A program made the translations under genes and the position numbers. From the NCBI GenBank assembly GCA_002471665.1, contig DKQK01000069.1, positions 186,390 through 250,389 on the forward strand: 64,000 bases of DNA. Reading direction: 5' to 3'. This document shows positions 1-11,106 of the stretch, in pieces (the stretch's first letter is position 1; every line of letters starts with the position of its first letter). The notes under the pieces were generated by a model. That model was not told where the DNA came from, did no database searches, and was given only the letters and a program-made list of their open reading frames with translations. The stretch comes from Gammaproteobacteria bacterium UBA7310. GTDB lineage: Bacteria > Pseudomonadota > Gammaproteobacteria > Pseudomonadales > Ketobacteraceae.

Positions 1-3000
1 CTCAAAGAGATCGCGAACCGAAACCGTGCGCTGCAACTGCCGGGACATGCGACTGACCAACTGGGTCGCCAGCAAAGACTGTCCCCCCAGGGCGAAAAAG
101 TTATCGGTCACCCCAACAAGATCCACACCGAGCACTGAAGACCACAGCTTGGCCAGCGCCACCTCCGTTTCAGTGGATGGGGCAACAAAGTCATTCACTG
201 CCAGCGCCTGTGGTTGCGGCAGCTGCTTTCGATCCACCTTACCGTTGGGCGTTAGCGGAAAACTTGCCAACTGCAGCCAGGATTCCGGCACCATGAAGGC
301 GGGGACCTTTTTCTGACACTCAGGCTTCAACAAGCCCTCAAGATCGTCGATGCTGTCGTGGGTGACTACCCAGGCCACCAGCCGCTGCACCCCTTGCTCG
401 TCCTTGACCACATCCACGAGACTGTCTTTGACGCCCGTCACGTGATTTATAACTGACTGTATTTCTCCGGCCTCGATACGATAACCGCGCAGTTTGATCT
501 GGTGATCCTTGCGGCCCAAATATTCTATATTGCCATCCGTACGATAGCGCACGCGATCCCCGGTGCGGTAAAGATTACCACTGTTGCTGTAGGGATTGGA
601 CACAAACACAGAATGGGTTTGCCGGGGGTCATTTATATAACCTGGCCCAACACCATCACCGGCAATACACAATTCGCCAACTGCACCCGTCGGCAGAAGT
701 TCCAGCTCATCGCCCAGGATATACAGTTGCACATTATAATTGGGTCGACCGATGGGAAGCGCCGGAGCATGGTAATCCCGCTCAACATCCACTGCATACC
801 AGGCGGCTATATCAGCGCATTCAGTAGGCCCGTAACTGTTGATCAATTGACAGTGGGATTGCTGCAACCAACCGGCGATTCGGGGAACGTTAATGGGTTC
901 ACCACCCAAAAACAGCAGCCGCAGGGTGCGCAGGTTATTCCATTCCGCCGGCTCATCCTGGAGGGCGTAGAACGCACTGGGGGCACAATTCAGCCAGGTA
1001 ACTTGTTCCTTGTTGATCAACTGATTTATCTTTTGACCATCAAACTCATTGAATTCGGGGATCACCAGGCTCGCCCCTCTGAGCAATGGAGCAAAAAGAT
1101 TTTTCTGGGTAAGATCGAAACCGATTGCCGACAACAGCAATAAACGATCACTGGCCACCAGATTAAACTCATTGCTGTACCATTCCAGGAGATTGATTTC
1201 AGATCGGTGAAACGCACCCGTGCCTTTGGGGTTTCCGGTGGAACCGGATGTAAAAATAATATAAAGCAGCTGTTCAGCATCAACTTCAACTGGTTTATAC
1301 ACCTCACTGCTGGATTCCAGGTGCTCCAACACCTGATCCAAAACCAGAGTTTCCGTTGTATCAGGCAATACTGCCTCGAGATGCGCTTGAGTGATAACCA
1401 ACTTTGACTCAGAGTTCTGCAGAATGTATTGAATTCTGTGCTTGGGATAACTGGCATCCAGCGGAACATAACAGGCACCGGCTTTGATAATGCCAATCAA
1501 AATTGACATCAGGTGCAGGTTGCGATCAACACACAAAGCCACACGATCACCACATTGCACGCCTCTGTGCTGGAGTAACGCTGCAACACCGTTGGAGTAT
1601 TGATCAAGCTCAGCGTAGGTTAACGCTGCCGCGCCGCACACCACTGCGGTGCGCTCCCCATTGGCGGCCAGGGAAGCCGTTAGCGCTTTGTCCAGGGTGA
1701 GCTGACGATCGTACTCCCGATCAGTCAAATTCCATTCCACCAGTTGCTGTTCACGCTCAACCGTGGAAAGATAGTTCAACGATTTAATGGGTTCGGCCGG
1801 ACGCGCAACCAACTCGCCCAATAAGCCGACATAGTGGCCGGCAAGCCGCTCTACGGTTTGCTGGGAAAACAAATCAGTGTTGTATTGCAGGGAGGCACCC
1901 AACCCGCTGGCGTCATCCCACAACGTGAGAGTGAGCTCGTACTTGCTGGAATCCACACCCGGATCAAACGGTTCAAGCTGTACCTCACCCAGATTCTCTG
2001 CTCCACCCAACGCCGCCTGTTCCGTGGGCAGGTTTTGATAAGCGAGCATCACCTGGAACAACGGCGAGCGGCTCATATCCCGGGCCGGATCCACCTCTTC
2101 AACAATCTGCTCGAAGGGCATTTCCTGATGGGCGAGCCCATCCATCAATGTGGTTTTTACCTGCTCCAGTACGGATATAAAATCCTCGTTGGACGTGAGA
2201 TCAGCCCGAATCGCTAGCGTATTAACAAAAAAGCCGACAATTTTTTCCAGCTCGGCGCTCTCCCTGCCAGCAACAGGTGTACCAATACAAAAATCATTCT
2301 GCCCCGAGTACTGGCGCAGCAGGACAAAGAATCCGCTGAGCAGGGTGGCAAACAGAGAGGTATTTCGTTCGATCGCCAGCTGATGCAAAGCCTCACGAAC
2401 TTCCAGTGGTATTGAAAAGCGAATGGTATTTCCATTGTAGGTTTGCACTGCTGGCCGTTGATAGTCGGTGGGCAAATTCAATGGCTCTACACCCGCCAGC
2501 GATTGCTTCCAATACCCCAGCAATTCAGATTGGCGCTTGGCGTCCAGGCGTTTTCGCTGCCATGCAGCAAAATCCGCGTATTGAACGTGCAGACGATCAA
2601 AGTAAACATCATCGTGCAGATCGATTTGAATATAGGCGTTGGCCAGATCCTGAATCAGCAGATTCATCGACCAGCCATCAGTGACGATATGGTGAATCAC
2701 CACCATAAAGACAAACTCGTCATCACCTAACTGAAACAGCCGGGTGCGGAACAGGGGGCCACCGGCCAGATCAAATGGTGTCATCAGCTCGATGGCCAGC
2801 AAGCGCCTTGTTTCCGCTAGCAATGCTTTCTCATCACTCGTATCAGCGCTGCGACGCACATCAACCAACGGTAAGGACCAGTCTTGTTCAGGCAATATGG
2901 ATTGATACGGGCCTTCATCGTCTTGCAGAAATACGGTGCGCAACCCCTCATGACGGTTAAACACCTTGATCAGTGCCCGTTCCAGATTCACGTGATTCAG

Positions 3001-6000
3001 TTTGCCTTTAATTCTAAGAATGGAAGGCACGCTGTAAGCCAGTGACCCAGGCTCAATTTTATCCAGCAGCCACAAACGCTGTTGGGCAAAAGACAGGGGG
3101 ATGCGGGTATCACGGGCGATGGCCTCCAACGGCGCATCCATATCTGTCTTGTTCTGACGTAATAGTTTTGGCGCCAGAGCGGCAATAGTAGGCTCAGCCA
3201 TGAGATCGCGAATGGCCAGACCAATACCCAACGTCTTGCGCACTCTGGAAGCCACCTGAGTCGCCAGCAGGGAGTGTCCCCCCAACTCAAAGAAGTTGTC
3301 ATGCACGCCTACCTGGTCAAGGTGTAAAACCTCCGCCCAGATCTCAGCAAGGCTTACTTCCAGAGCATTCCGGGGCGCGACATAGGCAACTTTGCGCTCA
3401 GACCAGTCCGGTAAGGGCAGCGCCTTTCGATCAATCTTGCCATTGGCAGTGAGCTGGAATGATTCGATCACCACCCAGCTGTCAGGCAACATAAACTGGG
3501 GCAGATTGGATTGTGTAATCTGTTTCAGCTCCAGCAAAAGAGCATCATCATTCTGACTGTGACGGCCACTGGCGACCCAGGCAACCAGCTGATCTAAACC
3601 CAATGGGTTCTTGATCACATCCACCAGGGATTCCTTCACCTGTGGGTGACGATTGATGACAGACTGGATCTCACCGGCTTCCACACGATAGCCACGCAAC
3701 TTGATCTGATGATCCCGGCGCCCCAAATAAACGATTGTACCGTCTTCCTGGTAACGTACTCTGTCACCGGTGCGATAGATCAGGGATCCCGGTTGATGCG
3801 GATTATCCAGAAAAGCCGCGGCCGTCATCTCAGGTTGATTCAGATACCCCGGCCCCACGCCGTCTCCACCAATACAGAGCTCACCTATCGCACCCCGGGG
3901 CAAAAGTTCCTGATGTTCACCCAACACGTACAGCTGGACGTTGTAGTTGGGGCGCCCGATGGGAACGGCTGACTTGTGCTGATCCACCACAGGATCAAGC
4001 AGATGCCAGGAAGCGATGTCGGCACACTCCGTCGGGCCGTAGCTATTGACCAGCCGACACGGGCTTTGCTCCATCCAGGCGCCAAGGCGGCTCATATTGA
4101 TCGGTTCACCACCCAGGAATACATAACGCAGGGACTTAAGGCGGGGCCAATCCTCTGCATTCTCCACCAGGGGATAGAACGCACTGGGTGCGCAATTGAG
4201 CCAGGTAACTTCCTCGCTTTCAATGGTGTCGATGATACGATTCGGATCGTACTCCTGGAACTCAGGGATTACCAATCTGGCACCGGTGGCCAGGGGGGCA
4301 AACAAGTTTTTCTGAGTAAGGTCGAAACCAATGGCACTTAACAACAACACACGATCACTGGCTGCCATGTGGAACTGACCGGTGTACCAGGCGAGCAAAT
4401 TGGCTTCACTGCGATGATATGCGCCGGTTCCCTTGGGCTTGCCGGTGGAGCCACTGGTGTAGATCACATAGATCAAGTCATCCTGTTGAAATGAAACACT
4501 GTTAAGCGGGCTGGTGTTCTCCATCCACTGCGGCAGATTCGACAAATCGAGGCAGATAATGGGGGTGCTCTCGGTGGCTTCTGGATCGCCCGCTGCAGTG
4601 GTTGGTAAATTCTGCTTGAGGTGAGGCAAGGTGATCAGCGTGCGAATACCGGACTGCTGACAAATGTATTGAATACGATCTGCGGGATAGCTTGCATCAA
4701 TGGGCACATACACTGCACCGGCCTTGAGTATTCCCAGTATGGCGGACATTAGATGCAGATTTCGGTCGAGTACAATGCCGACAAAATCCCCGTGTTCCAC
4801 ACCGCTTTCTATAAATGCGTTGGCGATGGCATCCGATGCCTTACCGAGTTCACGGTAATTCAGCGTCAACGGCCCTTGGGTGACCGCAATTTCCTCCGGG
4901 GTCTTTTCGATCTGGGCAGCCAGCAGATGTTCGATACGATCCGCCCGATAGTCATGCTGGGTCTGATTCCAGGCCACCAACTGTTGCTGAATCTGCTCCT
5001 CCGACAACACCTCAATTCGGTGCAGGGGTTGCTCCGGTTGTGCGAACGCCTGTTCACAAAATCGCAGGAAGTGCTCGACAAACTGTTGGGCGGTAGCTCG
5101 TTTAAACAGGTCGGTATTATAGGTAAGCGCCCCCCCTAATCGGTCGCCTTCGGGCCACACCGTGATTGTCTGCTCAAACTTGGCCGATTCCAGTTCCAGC
5201 TCGTAGGGCTCCAGGGACAGATCACCCAATTCCTGGGCTCCCACACCACCGTCACCCAGAGGGAGATTCTGATAGGCCAGCATCACCTGAAAAACAGGTG
5301 AGCGACTCATGTCCCGTACCGGGTTCAATTCCTCTACGATCTGCTCAAATGGAACATCCTGGTGTTCGAAACAGTTCAGGCTGTTTTCCTTGATCTGTTC
5401 CAGCAAGCGGGTAAACGGCTGCCCGGGCTCAGGTGCCACCGGTACCGCCACGGTATTAACGAAGAAACCAACGATGTCCTCCAGCTCGGGGCGATCACGA
5501 CCTGCAACAGGGGAGCCAATGGCAAAGGCATCCTGTCCGCTATAGCGTTGCAACAAGGCAGCATAAGATGCCATTAACACCATAAACGGTGTGGCCTGGA
5601 ATCGCCCAGCCAGGTTATTGAGGTTTCGGGTTGCTTCAACAGACAAACTAAATGAAATGCTGCCACCGTTGAACGTCTGACTGGCAGGACGGGGGTAATC
5701 CAGCGGCAGCTCAAGCGCAGGAATATCCTGCAGAGCCTCGCGCCAGAACTGAATCTTCACATCCATTGTTTGCTGAAGATAATCATGCTGCCAGGCAGCA
5801 AAGTCAGCGTACTGTAATCCTGCCGGCACGGTGGGCACGCTTTGCCCTGACATTAGCTGCACATAGTTTGCCGCAAGCTGACGCACCAGTATTCCATTCG
5901 ACCAGCCATCGGTGATGATATGATGCAATACCACCACTAATAAGTACTCCTGTTCGGCGCGCTGTATCACCGCTGCGCGAAACAAAGGCCCCTCATCAAG

Positions 6001-9000
6001 AGAAAACGGCTGAACCACCAACCCAGCGACCCGTTTACGGAGCCGGGTTTCATCCCATTCCGTGCCATCGATCCGTTCCAGATGCCATTCCCCTGAGGGA
6101 AGAAACGCCTGCCTGGGACCCAAATCGTCCTCAACAAAAATTGCGCGCATGCCTTCGTGTTGATTCACCACGGCAGAAAACGCCTGCTCCACCAACGCTA
6201 TGCTGAGTGAACCTTTTACCGTTACGATACTGGGGACGTGATAGGCAGCGTTGCCGGGTTCAATCTGGTCCAATAACCACATACGTTGCTGCGCGGCCGA
6301 AAGAGGCAGCCGCGTATCACGCGGCACACTGGAAAGTGCACCAAGGGCCTGGCTCTTCTGCGCCATGTAAACCCGTTCACAAAGCTCCGCCACGCTGGGG
6401 TACAGTATCAAATCGCGAATGGGCAACTCGATATCAAACTGTTTGCGTATACGCGATACGATCTGGTTTGCCAGCAATGAGTGGCCCCCCAGATCAAAAA
6501 AGCTGTCGAGCACCCCAACCCGCTCCACCTTCAGCACCTGTTCCCAAATTGATGCAACAGCGGCCTCCACCTTATTGCGGGGCGCCACATAATCCACCAC
6601 GGGGCTGCCGCTATCGGGATGGGGTAGCGCCTTGCGGTCAATTTTGCCATTGGGTGTCAGGGGCCAGGCATCCAACATGATCAGGTAGGCTGGAACCATA
6701 TAGTCCGGCAGCTTTGCCCTAAGCTCCCCTTGCCAACCGCTGGGTGCGTCATTGACTGTACTCAGACCGTATCCCACCAGGGTGTCATCCTGCACCAGCA
6801 CCACAGCATCCGATACACCCGCCAAGCCTTTAATCGCGCTCTCCACTTCCCCCAGCTCAATGCGCAAGCCCCGCACCTTGACCTGAAAATCCTTACGGCC
6901 GATGTACTCAATGTTACCGTCGGGACAGAATCGCCCCAAATCACCGGTACGATACACCATAGTGTCCAGCGCAGAGCTTTCTACAAAAACCTCGGCAGTC
7001 AGTTCGTCCTTGCCGATATAGCCAAGCCCGAGACCGGCGCCCGCAATGCAGATTTCACCCATGGCCCCCATAGGCACTGGCGCAAGCTCGTCATTCAAGA
7101 TATACAACTGGGTATTACAGATTGGTTTACCAATGGGAATCAGTTTGTTCTCGGCGGCCAGATTCGTTAACACATAGCAGGAAACCACGTCGGTACATTC
7201 TGTTGGCCCGTAACTGTTAACGACCTGGGCCCCGGTGGCCGGGTGTTGCAACCAGTGCTGCAACGCACTCAACCGGATAGGCTCGCCTCCCAAAAACACC
7301 CAACGCAACGTCGATAGCTGCTGTGCCCGTTGGGCATCGCATTCATCCACAATGGAATACAACGCACTGGGAGCACAGTTAATGTGAGTAACATGATGTG
7401 TGTGAATTTCACTGGCAATGAGCGAGGCATCAAACTCGTCCATCTCGGGCACGACCACAGCACCGCCACACAATAACGGTGCAAACAGGTTTTTCTGAGT
7501 GAGGTCAAAACCAAAGGCACTGATAATCAGGGTTCGATCCTGGTCAGTAAACTCACACAGTTGGGTATACCAACGCTGCAAATTTACTTCACCACTGTGG
7601 GTAACCAACGCACCTTTGGGTTGGCCGGTGGAGCCGGAAGTGTAGATGGCATAGATGGGATCCTGGGGTGTCAATTCCAGCTTCGGCAACGGCTTGGTGG
7701 CAGAATCAATCCCCTCATTCACCGAATCCAACGTGACCGTATCCAGCTTTATGATGGTTTCGGGAAACCTGTGAACGTTCTGCGCCAGGCAGGATTCGGT
7801 AATCAACAAACGCGCACCGGAATCAGCCAATATATAATCGACGCGCTCTTGCGGATAAGATGCTTCAATTGGAATATAAACGGCACCCAACTGAATGATG
7901 GACAGAACCGAGATAACCGACCAATGTGACCGCCCCAGGTACACACCGACTCTGTCCCCCTGCTGTACGCCACTCTCCAATAACGTATTGGCCAGAATGC
8001 GAGAGATTGATTCCAGCTCAGCGTAGGTAAACTGAGTAGTACCGTGGATTAGCGCCACATTGGCTGCATAATCCCGGAAAGACTGCTGCAGCCAAGGCAC
8101 GATGCTGTGGTATTCGAGATCGGCGTGATTCTGGTTCCAAAGATTCAGAGTGCGCCGCTCATCGCCTAGGTCATAACGCAGTTTGCACAGTGGCAGCGAT
8201 TCATTTGTCACCAGCTGTTGGGCGATAAACTCCATTCGCGGCAGAAAATCCAGTGGCACAAATACCGAACCATCAAACCACAACTCGAAATCAAGGGTGG
8301 TACCGTAATCCTTAACAAACACCTGCACGGTGTTATCCACATGAGAGGAGAAAGTATCCGGAAGCGAGGTTGAGCCATCGATGGTAACCGGTTCAAGAAA
8401 ATTAAAATAATTATACTGGAAGCTGAGGGTACCTGCGGGAAACAGCTGGTTAAGCTGGGCCAGCGAAAGATAGGTATGATCTTTGATCTCACGTCGATAA
8501 CGACGCTGCTGACCGTAGAAATCTGCCGCACAATGCTCCCCTGTCAACAGATCAATCGGGATGATATAGGGAACCTGCTGGTAGAATACACCGATGGCCC
8601 CCTTCTCATTGGCCGAGCGCCCGGACTGGATGTCCCAGAGCACGAAGTCACCTTCAGGCCGGCAATAACTTTTGATCATCAACGCTGCAATCAAACGATA
8701 GACAATACTGGGGTGGGTTTTCTGCTTACGGCAATAAGATTGAATATTCTGTAACAGTGTGGCTCCAACCGAATGCCGTAAAATCTGATACTCAGATTGC
8801 TGCGGCCACGCCGGAGGCATGGAGAAACCCAGCGGCAGAACATCTGCCGCCTTGCCGTGCCAGAATGCCACTGCGGAGGGCGCATCAACCTGCTGGTGGT
8901 GATCGGCAATATAGTGGGGAAACGCATCCGTGAAGTCGGGGCATTCGGTAGCCGCGAGCAAGGCTTCATAACATTGAATAATCTTGCGCAACATGGCCAT

Positions 9001-11058
9001 CCCGGAGATACCATCCAGGATAATATGGTGACAGGACAACAGCAACCAGCTGTTATCACCACTGGTCAGCAATTGGAAACGAATCAGCTCCTCGGCAAAG
9101 ATATCATGGGTTCGGTAGCACCATTTATCAAAATGGCGCTCAACAAACTGCTGGGCATCTGCACGCTCACCAATATCGATTTCTTCCAACTCAACTGAAT
9201 AGCCGGTTCTGAATACCTGATACGCAGCATCTGCCCATGGCAAATCACAGCGCACAAAGCGGGCGCTTAGAGCCGCATGGGAACCAATAACGTGATTGAT
9301 CGAGGTCTGCAGTAGCTTGTGATCTACCCGTTTATGGATGGCATAGTTAAATCCAACGGCGTACTGGCGGGTATCAGGTCGCAGCTCAATATCCTGGACG
9401 AACGCCATCTGGGTCGTGGTCAAACGGGCCAGTTGTTCGTTTTCCAACACGCCTAATTGCTGCGCCAGTTCCACCAGAGGATCCAAGGGCACATTGGCAA
9501 TGCGCGCTTGCGGCTGGGCGAGCATGCTGTTCAGGGCTGCGATCAAATGGCGCATCAAGCGGGCAATCGTAGACTCATCGAATAAGTCGGTGTTGTACTC
9601 TACGTAGCCACTAAGGTCGGACTCGTTTTGAGCCATACTGACGATCATGTCAAACTTGGAATCCGCTTCCTCTAACTTCAACGGTTCCATGGTCAGTTGG
9701 GTCATCCTGGCAAACACATCCAGCATCTGTGCTTCATCACCGGCGCTGTTCACCGAACCGGAAAAGTTCTGCAACTGGAAGCCCACCTGGGCTAATGGTG
9801 GATAACTGGGATTGCGCGGCACATCAAGGTGATCAATGATCAGCTGTGCCGGTGTTTCCTGATGCGAAAGCACATCCATTAGCCGCTGTTTAACCGCATC
9901 AAGATGACTTTTCCAGGTAAGTTTTTCGTCTACACTGGCCCGCACCAGAACACCATTGACAAAGAAACCGATCAACGATTCAACTTCTTTATAGTGCCTC
10001 CCGGCAGTTGGCATACCAATGCAAAAATCCGTCTGCTTCGCATGACGTGCCAATACCATCTGCAACGCGGCCATCAGCCCCATGAACACAGTGTAATTGT
10101 TCGCCTGGGTATACTCGATGACTGCCTGCGCCGTAGCGGCCGGTATGGAGAAATGGTATTTGGCGCCCCGTGTAGTTTGGATCAATGGCCGGGGCCGGTC
10201 GGTAGGCAGTGCCAACAACGACGGCACGTCCTTAAGCTGGCCTTTCCAGAAGCGGATCTCCTGTTCCAGCTTTTCACCTACCAACTGGTTGCGCTGCCAG
10301 GCCGCAAAATCCGCATACTGAATCGTAAGCGGCGCCAGCATGGAAGGTGCACCCTGAACATAAGACGCATACAGCATGGCAATCTCCCGAACCAACAGGT
10401 TCTGGGACAGACCATCTGAAATAATATGATGCAGACAAACGATTAAGAGTTCATGGGGCTCGATTGCACCGGATACTTTGACCAGGTCAAAGCGATACAA
10501 CGGACCTGAAGCAAGATCAAATGGCTGCATGGCATGACGATCAACCGCCGCTTTAACACAAGCCAGGTAGTCAGCGCCTGCTTCGATTGTCAGGTCATGG
10601 ACAGGTAAGCCATAGGATGTGGGTTCCCGAAAGCACGCAATGGGGTTCCCTTCATCTGTTTCCTCTACGTACAAACGCAGTGCTTCATGGCGCTCCAGCA
10701 CCATACCGATGGCTCGCTCCAGTAAAGGCACATCCAATCCGCCGAAAAATTTGAACGCCATTGGCAAATTGTAAGCAATACTGCCCGGGTTCATGCGATC
10801 CAGTGTCCACAGCGCTTCCTGAGTATAAGAAAGCGGCAATGCCTGATCACGACTGACCGTTGGAATGACAGTAGCGCCCGCAGAAGGCGTGGCAGCCTCA
10901 CGCAGAAACTCAATAATATCCTGTTTCGCTTCGCTGAGCTGTTGCTTGATCTCAGGCGTGACGGCACCCTTGGGTGCCTTTATTTTCAGCTTGTCATCCA
11001 CAAGAGAAATCTGGATATTGGCCTTGCGCAGGCTGGACAACAGATCAAGCACATTCAT
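1..11058 (-). CDS. NRPS, residues 11-13 of the assembly line (partial, runs off left edge)
   Basis: At least 3686 residues are open from the ATG at 11058 to base 1 with no stop, so the 3' end lies outside the window. Domain order by motif: TubC-type docking domain (residues 1-55), C (HHIISDGLS near 211), extra C-like domain C' (HHIILDGIS near 678), A (YAIYTSGSTG near 1140), PCP (FFDLGGHSLL near 1523), C (HHIITDGWS near 1713), A (near 2200), PCP (FFELGGHSLL near 2590), C (HHIVTDGWS near 2790), A (YIIFTSGSTG near 3270), PCP (FFALGGQSLL near 3658). Pocket residues read by eye are DLKNFGSDVK, DLKNFGSDIK and DLKNFGSDIK; I cannot assign the substrate. There is no epimerization domain in the visible part. 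It lies 48 nt downstream of the preceding synthetase, so it is very likely co-transcribed. The gene is cut inside or just after a carrier domain; a release domain must lie further left. Confidence 0.95.
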   Translation of the reverse strand, partial: MNVLDLLSSLRKANIQISLVDDKLKIKAPKGAVTPEIKQQLSEAKQDIIEFLREAATPSAGATVIPTVSRDQALPLSYTQEALWTLDRMNPGSIAYNLPMAFKFFGGLDVPLLERAIGMVLERHEALRLYVEETDEGNPIACFREPTSYGLPVHDLTIEAGADYLACVKAAVDRHAMQPFDLASGPLYRFDLVKVSGAIEPHELLIVCLHHIISDGLSQNLLVREIAMLYASYVQGAPSMLAPLTIQYADFAAWQRNQLVGEKLEQEIRFWKGQLKDVPSLLALPTDRPRPLIQTTRGAKYHFSIPAATAQAVIEYTQANNYTVFMGLMAALQMVLARHAKQTDFCIGMPTAGRHYKEVESLIGFFVNGVLVRASVDEKLTWKSHLDAVKQRLMDVLSHQETPAQLIIDHLDVPRNPSYPPLAQVGFQLQNFSGSVNSAGDEAQMLDVFARMTQLTMEPLKLEEADSKFDMIVSMAQNESDLSGYVEYNTDLFDESTIARLMRHLIAALNSMLAQPQARIANVPLDPLVELAQQLGVLENEQLARLTTTQMAFVQDIELRPDTRQYAVGFNYAIHKRVDHKLLQTSINHVIGSHAALSARFVRCDLPWADAAYQVFRTGYSVELEEIDIGERADAQQFVERHFDKWCYRTHDIFAEELIRFQLLTSGDNSWLLLSCHHIILDGISGMAMLRKIIQCYEALLAATECPDFTDAFPHYIADHHQQVDAPSAVAFWHGKAADVLPLGFSMPPAWPQQSEYQILRHSVGATLLQNIQSYCRKQKTHPSIVYRLIAALMIKSYCRPEGDFVLWDIQSGRSANEKGAIGVFYQQVPYIIPIDLLTGEHCAADFYGQQRRYRREIKDHTYLSLAQLNQLFPAGTLSFQYNYFNFLEPVTIDGSTSLPDTFSSHVDNTVQVFVKDYGTTLDFELWFDGSVFVPLDFLPRMEFIAQQLVTNESLPLCKLRYDLGDERRTLNLWNQNHADLEYHSIVPWLQQSFRDYAANVALIHGTTQFTYAELESISRILANTLLESGVQQGDRVGVYLGRSHWSVISVLSIIQLGAVYIPIEASYPQERVDYILADSGARLLITESCLAQNVHRFPETIIKLDTVTLDSVNEGIDSATKPLPKLELTPQDPIYAIYTSGSTGQPKGALVTHSGEVNLQRWYTQLCEFTDQDRTLIISAFGFDLTQKNLFAPLLCGGAVVVPEMDEFDASLIASEIHTHHVTHINCAPSALYSIVDECDAQRAQQLSTLRWVFLGGEPIRLSALQHWLQHPATGAQVVNSYGPTECTDVVSCYVLTNLAAENKLIPIGKPICNTQLYILNDELAPVPMGAMGEICIAGAGLGLGYIGKDELTAEVFVESSALDTMVYRTGDLGRFCPDGNIEYIGRKDFQVKVRGLRIELGEVESAIKGLAGVSDAVVLVQDDTLVGYGLSTVNDAPSGWQGELRAKLPDYMVPAYLIMLDAWPLTPNGKIDRKALPHPDSGSPVVDYVAPRNKVEAAVASIWEQVLKVERVGVLDSFFDLGGHSLLANQIVSRIRKQFDIELPIRDLILYPSVAELCERVYMAQKSQALGALSSVPRDTRLPLSAAQQRMWLLDQIEPGNAAYHVPSIVTVKGSLSIALVEQAFSAVVNQHEGMRAIFVEDDLGPRQAFLPSGEWHLERIDGTEWDETRLRKRVAGLVVQPFSLDEGPLFRAAVIQRAEQEYLLVVVLHHIITDGWSNGILVRQLAANYVQLMSGQSVPTVPAGLQYADFAAWQHDYLQQTMDVKIQFWREALQDIPALELPLDYPRPASQTFNGGSISFSLSVEATRNLNNLAGRFQATPFMVLMASYAALLQRYSGQDAFAIGSPVAGRDRPELEDIVGFFVNTVAVPVAPEPGQPFTRLLEQIKENSLNCFEHQDVPFEQIVEELNPVRDMSRSPVFQVMLAYQNLPLGDGGVGAQELGDLSLEPYELELESAKFEQTITVWPEGDRLGGALTYNTDLFKRATAQQFVEHFLRFCEQAFAQPEQPLHRIEVLSEEQIQQQLVAWNQTQHDYRADRIEHLLAAQIEKTPEEIAVTQGPLTLNYRELGKASDAIANAFIESGVEHGDFVGIVLDRNLHLMSAILGILKAGAVYVPIDASYPADRIQYICQQSGIRTLITLPHLKQNLPTTAAGDPEATESTPIICLDLSNLPQWMENTSPLNSVSFQQDDLIYVIYTSGSTGKPKGTGAYHRSEANLLAWYTGQFHMAASDRVLLLSAIGFDLTQKNLFAPLATGARLVIPEFQEYDPNRIIDTIESEEVTWLNCAPSAFYPLVENAEDWPRLKSLRYVFLGGEPINMSRLGAWMEQSPCRLVNSYGPTECADIASWHLLDPVVDQHKSAVPIGRPNYNVQLYVLGEHQELLPRGAIGELCIGGDGVGPGYLNQPEMTAAAFLDNPHQPGSLIYRTGDRVRYQEDGTIVYLGRRDHQIKLRGYRVEAGEIQSVINRHPQVKESLVDVIKNPLGLDQLVAWVASGRHSQNDDALLLELKQITQSNLPQFMLPDSWVVIESFQLTANGKIDRKALPLPDWSERKVAYVAPRNALEVSLAEIWAEVLHLDQVGVHDNFFELGGHSLLATQVASRVRKTLGIGLAIRDLMAEPTIAALAPKLLRQNKTDMDAPLEAIARDTRIPLSFAQQRLWLLDKIEPGSLAYSVPSILRIKGKLNHVNLERALIKVFNRHEGLRTVFLQDDEGPYQSILPEQDWSLPLVDVRRSADTSDEKALLAETRRLLAIELMTPFDLAGGPLFRTRLFQLGDDEFVFMVVIHHIVTDGWSMNLLIQDLANAYIQIDLHDDVYFDRLHVQYADFAAWQRKRLDAKRQSELLGYWKQSLAGVEPLNLPTDYQRPAVQTYNGNTIRFSIPLEVREALHQLAIERNTSLFATLLSGFFVLLRQYSGQNDFCIGTPVAGRESAELEKIVGFFVNTLAIRADLTSNEDFISVLEQVKTTLMDGLAHQEMPFEQIVEEVDPARDMSRSPLFQVMLAYQNLPTEQAALGGAENLGEVQLEPFDPGVDSSKYELTLTLWDDASGLGASLQYNTDLFSQQTVERLAGHYVGLLGELVARPAEPIKSLNYLSTVEREQQLVEWNLTDREYDRQLTLDKALTASLAANGERTAVVCGAAALTYAELDQYSNGVAALLQHRGVQCGDRVALCVDRNLHLMSILIGIIKAGACYVPLDASYPKHRIQYILQNSESKLVITQAHLEAVLPDTTETLVLDQVLEHLESSSEVYKPVEVDAEQLLYIIFTSGSTGNPKGTGAFHRSEINLLEWYSNEFNLVASDRLLLLSAIGFDLTQKNLFAPLLRGASLVIPEFNEFDGQKINQLINKEQVTWLNCAPSAFYALQDEPAEWNNLRTLRLLFLGGEPINVPRIAGWLQQSHCQLINSYGPTECADIAAWYAVDVERDYHAPALPIGRPNYNVQLYILGDELELLPTGAVGELCIAGDGVGPGYINDPRQTHSVFVSNPYSNSGNLYRTGDRVRYRTDGNIEYLGRKDHQIKLRGYRIEAGEIQSVINHVTGVKDSLVDVVKDEQGVQRLVAWVVTHDSIDDLEGLLKPECQKKVPAFMVPESWLQLASFPLTPNGKVDRKQLPQPQALAVNDFVAPSTETEVALAKLWSSVLGVDLVGVTDNFFALGGQSLLATQLVSRMSRQLQRTVSVRDLFE
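8200..9440 (-). other. Extra condensation-like domain C' (module 11)
   Basis: Residues about 540-953 of the partial 11058 gene, read from the reverse complement. It begins LTTTQMAFVQDIELRPD, contains HHIILDGIS and FQYNYFNFLEP, and lies between C and A. Confidence 0.8.
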
Positions 11059-11106
11059 AGGGCGAAGCAATTCCTGTAAAAGGTCATTCTGAATTATTAT
11101 TAGAGG

